From the NCBI GenBank assembly GCA_009363875.1, contig CM018682.1:60658031-60722030 (forward strand): a DNA stretch of 64,000 nucleotides. Direction: 5' to 3'. Origin of the DNA: Mikania micrantha. Its lineage: Eukaryota; Streptophyta; Magnoliopsida; Asterales; Asteraceae. Positions 54,960 to 64,000 of this stretch are shown here, one piece after another. Positions within the stretch are counted from its first letter, which is position 1. Every line of letters starts with the position of its first letter. The notes under the pieces are model-generated. The model made no database searches. It worked only from the letters and a program-made list of their open reading frames with translations, and was not told where the DNA came from. Made by a program: the position numbers and the translations under genes.

Positions 54960-55436
54960 GGCACGACAGGTTCGGGAAACTGCTGGGTGTCACGGGGGCC
55001 AAACCCTTTGGGGTCACCGAACCTACATGCAGCAGTCATCGGCTCACCGAACCTATGGCCGAACCCTTTGGGGTCTCACGAACCCACGAATGCATGGGAC
55101 GAACCCTGTTGCTGCATCAGCCGAACCCCACGAACCCTGAGATAGCCACAAACTCTAGACGAACCTAGCATCACTGCCGAACTTGTGAGCCTCCATGCAA
55201 ACCTTTAACCTACGAACCCTCTTGATACTGGACAAAGTCGAACCCTACTGCTACCCCATGGACCACGAACCTATGTGCCACAACCTGATGTGGGACGAAC
55301 CTAATTCGAACTGAACCCTGGCCGAACCTTGTTTCCTGATCAACGAACCTGTTGTGACTTTCACTTGCACGAACCTTACTTGACTGAAGGTCTTGACCAC
55401 GAACCTGTTGGGGGAAGGGGCAGGGAGGTTCGCTGC
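54960..55436 (+). repeat. CGAACC swarm in GyC LTR
   Basis: Sixteen CGAACC words in about 420 bp, nearly all on one strand, starting about 180-200 nt after the donor-like site. The sequence between the words is not alignable by eye with the GyA swarm, although the word is the same. Confidence 0.75.
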
Positions 55437-55504
55437 TTAGATATATGATGGGATGCAACAACCATGGATTGAGCGCACTATGTCAAAAATTAGTAGACTA
55501 GCTC

Positions 55505-55860
55505 AGCCCAACAACATATATGTGGCCCAGCATGGATATCTCTCTCGTCCCACGCTAATTGTTTCTGTCCAACAACATCCTACGGCCCATAACCCAAATT
55601 CAGGCCCAATAACCATCAATTGACCATCTTTTAATGGGCATATTCGTATAACACCTACGGCCCATGCCCAAATTCATATTGGCCCATCAACAAACACTTG
55701 GCCCATGGCCACTAGTTTGGCCCAAGTTATTCGGCCCACGGGGATTAGTTGGCCCAAAACCTTTTGTTAGTCACTTATCGTTTGGCCTAGCCCAATAAAT
55801 CTCCTTGACATGTCATGGCCCAATCGGCCCTCATACATTTCACTCGGCCCACGAGACTTA
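55505..55860. repeat. GGCCCA swarm in GyC LTR
   Basis: Eleven GGCCCA words in about 355 bp. The same word swarms at the start of the otherwise unrelated GyB LTR. Confidence 0.75.
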
Positions 55861-57770
55861 AACCAATAAATTACGATAAACACAAGGAACTAGGGATTCA
55901 AGGGGTGAAGTACATGATGAAATCTTGATATTACTAACTAAGTGATAAATAAATTTGAGCTTAAACAAGAATAACATGATAAATCATAACCACAAATCTA
56001 AGTAGAACACTTAGGTTGATTATCAAAGATGTTATTATTACGAGTAATTATACTATCATGAGACGTATTGGATGTTCAAGAGGGAGATAAGGCAAGCAAA
56101 TCTCAAAACAAAAGTTCGTTCTACAAACATATAAATAGGATTGGGGCCGAATGAAGACCGAGACTCACTAGTGTTAGCCAATTTAGGGCTAACACATACA
56201 CACGCACAAAACGTACCTAAGGACTTATACTTATAAGTTAAATACAACGTGAAATCAATACAGGATCGTGAAAACTACTACAAGTGCAACACAGAGCGCG
56301 CACATTTCTTGTTTTAAGCTAAGTCAACCACTTCAAACATAAGGTGAGTTCATATGCCCCTTTTCTTTTATCTTAACTGATTTTAAACTCTCGGGGCTGA
56401 GAAACATGCTTAACTTTTATTTATTTAAAAGTTTTACATTTAACATATTGCTTATACTATGATTAGATAATATTGTTTACCTTATTATCATTTATTATTG
56501 TATGCATGCTTGTATGATCAGGATATGACAGGAACAACCAAGATGAATATGATAATATAATTTCATAACTCATTAGCACAATAGAATAACATAGTTGTAA
56601 GATTATATCTCATAACACTTAGTTATTCTTACAAGTATGAACATGGAGATAATCACAGATAAACATGATGACCAGAACAAAACACAAGAATGATATGAAG
56701 ATAACGCATCTTCTTAATATCATTCAACACTGGAGTTAACTAAGTGGAATAAGACAAGTGCTTATAACCCTTAGCTTACAACTCAACACATATTACAAGA
56801 ACACGGAACAACTATTGTCCACCACCTAAGTCGATTAACGGTAGTAAGACTAGTTCTTACCTCGGCTTAATGACAACATGGTGACTATATGGAAAACAAG
56901 GAATGGTAATCATAATAACATACCTTCATGATAACAACACCATTCATACACAATTAACATAATATAATAAGACAAGTTCTTATTTAACCTTGTTAATAAC
57001 AATGAGAACATACAACCATGAGAACAAATAACACAGATGCACGCAATTACAATTAATTACTATTGAACTGTTGTATTATATCATTTCAATCATGTGCCAT
57101 TTATGAAAATTGATCATGTAAGCCCCTTTATAATCGCTGACCAGTTAGTTTGACGTGACTAAACCGACGATAGCATAGTGGTACCATAGGTTTGACAAAC
57201 CTTCGGCGAGTAGCTCGGTATGTTACTCGTAATTTCAATTGGCCGGTAACGTATGACCAGTAACAAGGCGACTTCAAGTCAGGGTCTGGGAAGCGTCACA
57301 TGGTGATATTAATCTGCAGTGATATTGTAATTAATCCAGCGGGATCCTATTGACTAGTAGGTTGAGAAATTGATCTTCTCTCATGTTCCACTACTGTTAA
57401 TAGCTTCCGTTGAGGTCTTTAGGAATACAATGCGATAGAGGTAAATCGGATGCATTGTAACCTGATTACGTGAAGGTTGCAATGGATTCCTTTTAGGCTC
57501 TATGCATTTCAAGTTGAGAACAAAGAACAATTGGTTAACTTACACTCTTAATATTTAAAAGTGACTAACAGTTAACCCCACAAGTAACAGAATAATACAA
57601 GGATCAGATTTGATAAATCTAATATCCTTAATACATAAAAGGGTTATCAATACTTCGGTTTGATAACTAAACCCTTATTATAATATTATTCTACACATGA
57701 TTTGACAGGTGATTAACAAACGAGATGAACAGGTGAAATGGAAACGGGTATCGATAGTTGTATTGCAAGT
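55861..57770 (+). other. AT-rich body of the GyC LTR
   Basis: No gene seen. It contains the segment GGGGCTGAGAAACATGCTTA near 56392 and the segment around CCATAGGTTTGACAAACCT near 57184, both shared with LTR-D1, and many short repeats of AACATAATAA type. It is probably part of a long leader intron. Confidence 0.5.
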
Positions 57771-57868
57771 AGTGTGGAGTTCTAGTAGTTATGTGGTGGG
57801 ATGTTGGCTGGGGCTTGGTTCCCCTACATATACCCTATATATAAGCATAACTACTAGGATGAGATATT
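57771..57868 (+). other. Covarying long hairpin in GyC LTR
   Basis: Arms 57771-57794 and 57845-57868 pair (CTAGTAGTTATG with CATAACTACTAG perfect over twelve, then G-U rich). The core GTGGTGGGATG ... TACATATACCCTATATATAAGC is shared. The inner hairpin is GGGG-CTTGGTT-CCCC. Confidence 0.7.
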
Positions 57869-58402
57869 ATTTGTGAATATAACTATTGAGAAGCCATTGG
57901 GTGAACGGGTGAATCAAACAACATACAAGTAACAAGAATTACATTGTAATTGTGCATGTGAACAAATCAAGGATTTCAATTACTATATTTATGAACTCAC
58001 CAACCTACTGTTGACTTTTCTTAAATGTATGTTTTCTCAGGTGACGAACATGTGTAGTTACTCATATGCAAGGATTAAGCTAGTGGACTTTTAAAAGACC
58101 TAGCTTCATTTGTGTTGCATACTTTTGGGGATGACAAAACCATGATTCATCTTTTGTATATCTTGTACAGATACAAGATATGAACTCATTCATTCTTTTG
58201 ATTAGATTTACTTAGTTAAATTATGAGGAAACAATGTAATTTAACTTTGTAATTATATTTCATTGTCATGTTAGCATTTCTCATTTATATCTCATGTGCT
58301 ATGTAAACAATCTGATCATTTCGATTGTCAAATGATATCGCGCCCCGAGAACTTTCCGCCCGACGGGAAAGTCGATCCAGTCCGCCGGCTCGGGGTGTGA
58401 CA

Positions 58403-60140
58403 ATCAAGTGCATTTCCAAGTGAAATATCTAGAAAATATCAAAGATAACATGTTCGAATAAAACAAGATCGAAAAAAGACAAAGGGAGATAAAAACAAGG
58501 GAAAACAACAAGTCCTATACCTTTATAAGTCCTAGCTAGACTTTCGGTATAGGCACATGTGTGATGATATTTCCAGAATTCACTAATCAGTTTCGATTTC
58601 GTTTGATTTCGGAATCATTAAACTAATTACTGATTACCTATGTATAATCATTTTTAAATATTTTAAAATGGAATTATGGGTAAATGACAATTGTGAGATC
58701 TTATAACATCATGTGAATGACTATTGTGATTACTTATGACATGAGTGTGGTTTCTAGTGAAACTGTACAATTATATCACTATTAACTTGTATCAATTTCC
58801 ATGGATCCATTGTGCGTTAAGTCCCTTTTAGTTCGTTTACAATTAAGTGGCAGTGGCCAGGACCGACGGTAACGTAGTCGTACCATAGGTTTGACAAACC
58901 TCCGATGAGTTAGGTCGGTACATTATTTGCAATTGTGTATTTCATTTGGCCGGTATCGTATGACCGATAACAGGGCGGCATCAGTTAGGTTTTGTAAATG
59001 GCCACATGGGTGATGATAAATTGACAAAACTTTACTATTAACTAGCCACATTTGTTCTGAAGCACTGGCAATAATCTGGTTGACTGATAGTCATCCTAAG
59101 TTTAGGTTAGTGGCAAACACTTGTGAGGACATTGTGAGGACAAAATTCTAAAACCAATTGGGTGTAGATTGAGAGCATAGTGGTTTAATTAGCGTTGACT
59201 ACAATACTGTTCAATTAAAATACATCCATTTAATGGGTTGACTGTCATTTCTAGTTGGAAGTGAGAAACAGTAAACCTATTCAAGTGATAACAATGTGAG
59301 ATATATGAGATGGTTTAGAACATATGTGTGTGATTGTAGAGTGAAAGCTTTAGTTTCCACTAATGACATGATCGTGTCTTGTCAAGGACGTGGTGGGATG
59401 TCCGCTGGGCTTGACCCTACGTATGCCCTATATATAAGCGGTACTTGGCAAGACGGGGTGATGTCTGTAGTGATAAGGTGGAAATTGTGCATGGAGAATT
59501 TCAAATTACTTTGAGACAAGAGGAACTTTCTACTTAATAAGAATTTGGTGGGAAATTCCTATATCTATTATATCATAGACTGAACTAGAGTTATAATATT
59601 AACTCCAGTTATTAGTCATAATAATCTTTGCGAAAGATAAAACAAAGGGTGAGATTATATCAATATGGGATGCGTATAACTTTTGAGAAATCTTAAATTG
59701 TGTTAAACTGAATAAATGTTTTCTAAAACATTTTCAATCCAAATAACAAATGAACTCATCAACCTAGTGTTGACTTGTTTTTGTATGATTCTTCTCAGGT
59801 GACGAACATGAATCGTCACAAAAAGCAGGGGATTAGCTTGGTGGCCTTTAAGAGGACCTAGCAGACTTGTGCATTTTGTGTAGGGACCACATATGATCCA
59901 GAACATTTTGCAGATCAATGTAGAATCATATCATATGTCTTTTGGTTAGATTACAGAGTTAAATTATTGAACTCAAACTGATGTAATTTAACTTTGTAAT
60001 TCTTAATGAATGTTTGTTTAGTTTTCTCAATTTTATATCATGTGCTATGCATTCAATCTCATCACACTAATGCGATCACAACCCGAGACCATTCAGCCCG
60101 ACATGAACGTCGATCCAGCCCGCTGGCTCTGGGTGTGACA
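58403..60140 (+). mobile_element. 3' part of a D-type LTR (LTR-D2)
   Basis: Matches 4943-6680 of LTR-D1 almost base for base (about 97%). It starts where GyC inserted, so ATCAA at 58403 is presumably one copy of the GyC target duplication. The partner is lost with the GyC 5' half. It holds a long hairpin (59365-59465) and acceptor-like CTCAG ending at 59798. Confidence 0.85.
59365..59465 (+). other. Covarying long hairpin in LTR-D2
   Basis: Same module as 5905-6005. One base in the 5' arm differs (ATCGTG for ATCATG), at a position already unpaired in D1. GTATGCCC in the core matches the consensus better than D1 (GTAAGCCC). Confidence 0.62.
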
Positions 60141-60601
60141 ATAGATGTATGTGATGTGGACAAAAGCTTACACGATAGAGGAAGGAGGATGCATGGGGTG
60201 TGGCCACGGTGGCCTCTTCCACCACCTCAAGTAGCGAATGCTAATTAATATTGCTAATCCGTGTGTCTAATCAGTGGGAGACAAGAAAATATAAGGATCC
60301 GGTACTACATGTAGCGGAAGACACCCAATCTTCACAAACGGGAACCCATTTAATACTCCAACCCCCAACTACACAACTCAATTTAATAAATCTGTAAACG
60401 TTTACATGCATGCAACTCCTTACACTTTAATAATTCAACTCCCAACTCCTTACAATTGATAATCCAACTCCCACTTTAAATACAATAAACCGACAATCTT
60501 TCTTCTCCAAAAAATCTCATCCATACATACATAAAAGATTACTAGTTACATGAGTTTTCATCTACTTCCCAAAGTTTCAAACAAATTACAATCATTCAAA
60601 A
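60141..60601 (+). other. 5' flank of the PMD pseudogene, copy 2
   Basis: Direct counterpart of 6681-7141, with scattered substitutions. No separate gene. Confidence 0.5.
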
Positions 60602-62941
60602 ATGAGTTATGATTTGCCTCCGGGTCAAATCATTGATGACGTCTTGTTTTTTAAAGATTCACACCGGGCGTGAGATATATTTAATAACAAGGAGCTTACA
60701 AAATTGGTGTTTAGACGTGCTGATCAAAAGTTTTTTTTTGTTGCTTAACAACAACCCTATCACCAACAATGTTAAACGATACATTAACATTGCTAGTTTT
60801 GGTGGGGTAAATTATTGTGGCTATCGAAACCTGGATCATGGGCTGCTTGAAGCACTTATTGAAAGATGGTGTCCTGAAACACACCCGTTTCATATGCCCA
60901 TCAGTGAAGCGACGGTAACCCTGGAAGATGTTAATGTTTTTGGGGTTTACCAATTGAAGGTGGAGTTGTTTCGGGTTGTGAACAACCGTCATTTGTTGTG
61001 TATCGCATTCTTAGATGTCACTAATTGTTAGGTTTGACAACTAACGAAAATGATTTTAAAGGAAATTCCTTAAAATTAACCACTATATATAATCGTTTAA
61101 ATAATTTTTTCCTGAAAATGCATTGGATTTAGAGTGCATGCAACGTGCACAGTGTATAATACTTTACTTGTGCGGTGGCACATTATTTTCCGATTCTTCA
61201 AATAATGTAATTTCTCTTAGTATTTTTAAATAATTTAGAAGATTTAACTGCGTGTGGTCAGCTTAGTTGGGGAAGTGTTGTGTTAGCGATGTTGTACAGT
61301 AACTTATGTAAATCAACATCGAGCAATGCCAACAACATTGGTGGACCATTGTATATATTACTGTTGTGGGAATGGTGTATAATTACTACTATTGCACCAA
61401 GGATTCTACCTCCATTTGATAATAAAAGACCATATGGTGTCATGTATGTTTTAAAACTTTGTTATTATTGTAAAAATTATCAAGTAATTTATAATGACCA
61501 GTTTTTAAATGTTGATAGGTGGCACGAAAAATTGACATATAAAGATGTCATTTCACATTCGCTTAGAGCATGTAGATCACATTTACATTGTTTACAGGAA
61601 GGGTAGGTAAATTGTTTCAATTGGTTTTTTTGTATTTAATATTTTGTATTGAAGTTTAATAATATTTCATTAAACAGTTCAAGTGGAGACCTTATGAGGA
61701 GGTGATTTCATTCCTACCAGAAATTTGCATTAGTGGTATTCGTAGCTGGCAAAGTGAGTGCTATATGATATATTGGAATGTGGTTGAATTTGATATGCCA
61801 CAAAGGGTTATGAGACAATTTGGAATGGTATAACACATTCCCAGCCCTGTCCTTTTATCCATTAACGAGCACATGAAGTTGCACACATTAACTCGGTCTG
61901 GCAAGCTAGAAAAGAACTGGATGAATACTCACTCGGAATACGTGTCTGTGTGGAACCACCGGTGGCAGAATGTTATACAAGGGGTTCGTTGTGCAACACC
62001 TACCGTAGAACCAAATTATATGAAATGGTTTTAGTCACGTAGGATTTTGTGTATCCCGAAAACTAAGTCACAAGATGTCATACAGCCTGGGTTCAAATTT
62101 CACGGGTCTAGATCGCAATTTTCGTTTGTAATCATTTATGTTATAATATTTTGATCATTATTTGTATCATTATATTACAGTTTTTTTGACATTTTTTATT
62201 TTGTTTTGTGTAGAAGGATGGGATAAGTCAGACTTATCAACAACAAGGGGTCTTTATGCAGACGGAATCAACATCAAATTTCCATAACTTTGAATCATTG
62301 CAAAACACTATGAATCAAGTTATGGGAATGGTTAACGAAGAAAGTCTTCTGCGTCATCCATCTCATCTTGAAACTGATCATGGTAATTTAGGTGGGGATG
62401 AGACAGTTCACGTAGTCTACGAAGGAGAGAAAGAAGACGTCGCCATGTTAGATATGGAGCTGGTACATCAAGTGTTCAACATAAAAACTATCAGGCTGGA
62501 ACATCACATATTGAACTTGACAATTTTCAAGCCGGTACATCACATGTTCAACATGAAAATTATGAAGTAGGAGCTTCAAAATTTTCAAGTGCTCCTTTAC
62601 CGTCATTTTTTGTTGGGATACAATCCATCATTATGTTTGAACACAACAATGAACAAGATGTGTACAACCCACAACCTACAATATTGCCATTGTTCAACCA
62701 ATCTCAATTCGAAGACTTTAATTATTATGCTCCTCAATTTAGTATAGATGAAGCACATGGATTTAGTGGTATATCACCACTTCGTTCATTGGACTTAAAT
62801 CTGCAGATATGTGTTAGAGAATAGGATGATGACACATTGTTGGCTAACACCTTAAATACAAAATATGTTGACCAGAATCCGATTGCGTCTAGACGTAGTA
62901 ATTTTCATCGCCATAGTGGACGACCTAGATGTGAGACATAA
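60602..62941 (+). pseudogene. Plant mobile domain (MAIN-like) pseudogene, copy 2, uninterrupted
   Basis: Better-preserved copy of the PMD gene. 60602 MSYDLPPGQIIDDVLF, then GG-NYCGYRNLDH, ALIERWCPETHPFHMP and SEATVTLEDVNV, then (frame change) FWGLPIEGGVVSG, LKLTTIYNRL, QRAQCIILYLCGGTLFSD, FGQLSWGSVVLAMLYSNLCK. A likely intron lies at about 61605-61678 (GTAGGTAAA ... TTAAACAG). Then FKWRPYEEVISFLPEICISG, WNVVEFDMPQRVMRQFGM and a TAA near 61831. A second likely intron ends in TTTTGTGTAG at about 62213. The tail carries AGTSH repeats and an arginine-rich end, with TAA at 62939. Frameshifts and stops make it a pseudogene. It holds a single GATTT at 61126-61130, the empty site of GyA. Confidence 0.72.
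61126..61130. other. Empty site corresponding to the GyA insertion
   Basis: GCATTGGATTTAGAGTGCAT crosses the point where copy 1 has GATTT, 13.3 kb of GyA and GATTT again. It shows that copy 2 never carried GyA, or that GyA came after the duplication. Confidence 0.93.
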
Positions 62942-63043
62942 TTATGTTTATTATTGTATATTTTATTTTTTAACAAGTTTGTTCTAATTTCATGGCTTTA
63001 TTTTATTTTAAAAAATATATCATTATTAATAATATAATAACTT

Positions 63044-63415
63044 AAAGTGGGTAGGTAGTAGTGTGGTAATTAATAAACTCGTGGGTTTACAGTGTGTTGT
63101 TTCAGATGACATGTGGGTGTACTATGTGACACAGGTTTATCCAAAGGCTATTAAAGTGGGTAGGTAGTAGTGTGGTAATTAATAAACTCGTGGGTTTGCA
63201 GTTTGTTATGTCAGAAGATATGTGGATGTACTATGTGACACAACTTTATTCAAAGGCTATTAAAATGGGTAGGTAGTAGTGTGGTAATTAATAAACTCGT
63301 GGGTTTGTAGTGTGTTGTTTCAGAAGACATGTGGGTGTACTATGTGACACAGCTTAATTCAAAGGCTATTTAAAATGGGTATGTAGTAGTGTGGTCATTA
63401 ATAAAATTTATTCAG
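63044..63415. repeat. 109-bp tandem repeat, about 3.4 units (copy 2)
   Basis: Counterpart of 21965-22340 with the same number of units and the same truncated last unit. Confidence 0.9.
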
Positions 63416-63475
63416 GTGCTTTAAAATGGTAGCATTATCAACTTTTGATTCTCAGAATAACTTTACAATCGGAAA

Positions 63476-63872
63476 ATGGCTAATGTATGGAAACCATTTT
63501 CAGCACCCAAAAGTCATCCACTATCTACAACTGATGAAAACCTATTGAACAAGTGTATCCGCAGGTTGTCCAACTAGAAAACATTCCTAAATTGGTGCAT
63601 CCATCGTTTGTCCAACCAGAAAACCCTCCTGAACCGGTGCATCCACCATTTGTCCAACCAAAAAACCCTCTTGAACCGGTATAACCTCTAATGATTCAAA
63701 AGGAATACTCTCTAGTAAGTGAATATGAAGATGAACACTTATATGATATGTATGACTCAAAGGTTTTGGAACATGCTTGGGATTATGGAAAGCATGAAGA
63801 TGACCCTTTTAATAGTGAGTTCCACATTATTGGTCAAATGACGACTATCACTTAAAATGAATAGAAGTGATC
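63476..63872 (+). pseudogene. Unrecognised ORF remnant with 14-residue repeats (copy 2)
   Basis: Counterpart of 22397-22793. The 42-bp units encoding VHPPFVQP-type repeats and the acidic segment are present. Stops differ slightly from copy 1, and none of the versions is open. Cut by the minus-strand LTR at 63873. Function unknown. Confidence 0.35.
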
Positions 63873-64000
63873 TGCAACACCCTGACCAAACGGCGGAAAC
63901 ATCGGGATGCCACGAGGAATGTTCATATTGTTCATAAGCTAATGGGAAACCAAATGTATCATCACATTTCATTTCAAGTATTCTAATTAGTTATACAAAA
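63873..64000 (-). mobile_element. End of a minus-strand GyA-like LTR (copy 2 of mLTR-1)
   Basis: TGCAACACCCTGACCAAACG matches 22794 onward up to the window edge, so this LTR was already in place when the block was duplicated. Confidence 0.8.

Larger units (their letters stand above)
53800..58402 (+). mobile_element. 3' LTR of GyC (4603 bp)
   Basis: Begins TGTGACATCC and ends GGTGTGACA. It holds two short hairpins (54229-54258, 54333-54364), TATA box 54557, CT-rich leader, exon motif ACAAGGAAGTACAACCGATC (54736-54755), donor-like site 54781, CGAACC swarm 54960-55436, GGCCCA swarm 55505-55860, long hairpin 57771-57868, and an acceptor-like TTCTCAG ending at 58040. It sits inside a D-type LTR, which continues at 58403. 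Its 5' partner is not in the window. Confidence 0.88.

Overview
The window is plant nuclear DNA made almost wholly of nested LTR retrotransposons. The evidence is two intact Ty3/gypsy gag-pol genes, initiator-tRNA-Met primer sites, LTRs of 3.0 to 4.6 kb, a Sirevirus-like Ty1/copia element with an extra 3' ORF, and a broken plant-mobile-domain (PMD, MAIN-like) gene. A dicot, perhaps Asteraceae, is my guess. No single-copy host gene, rRNA gene, intact tRNA gene or CRISPR array is visible.

Layout: 1-2254 is the end of an old gypsy element (LTR, primer site, broken gag). 2255-6680 is a 4.4 kb LTR (D1). 6681-7671 and 20972-22793 are the two halves of a PMD pseudogene block, split by gypsy element GyA (7672-20971, target duplication GATTT, intact 1520-codon gag-pol). 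22794-26529 holds three minus-strand LTR pieces (mLTR-1, -2, -3). GyB (26530-38773, target duplication TGTAG, two 3001-bp LTRs) lies inside mLTR-3, which resumes at 38774-~40395. ~40396-58402 is the 3' part of a decayed gypsy element GyC, with a dead Sirevirus-like copia element (CoS, 42832-53343, minus strand, target duplication AAAGT) in its integrase region. 58403-64000 repeats, in direct orientation, the D1-LTR/PMD/minus-LTR block of 4943-22920, and carries the empty site of GyA.

Order of events: D-type LTR, PMD block and mLTR-1 first; then duplication of the block (copies differ by about 2.5% by eye); then GyA (about 0.8% between its LTRs); then GyB (one base seen between its LTRs). CoS landed in GyC.

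The most interesting signal is not protein coding. The gypsy LTRs and the GyA leader carry families of hairpins whose stems differ in sequence from copy to copy but stay complementary, often through G-U pairs, around conserved cores. One is a ~115-130 nt rod (eleven copies: U3, leader and U5). A second is a pair of short hairpins with a GTGACGAT-type loop upstream of the TATA box. A third is a 19-nt palindrome at the polypurine tract. The LTRs also share a 5' exon end, a splice-donor-like site, a family-specific swarm of one short word just after it, and an acceptor-like site near the LTR end, which suggests a large intron within the leader. All readings are by eye; no alignment, folding or database search was run.
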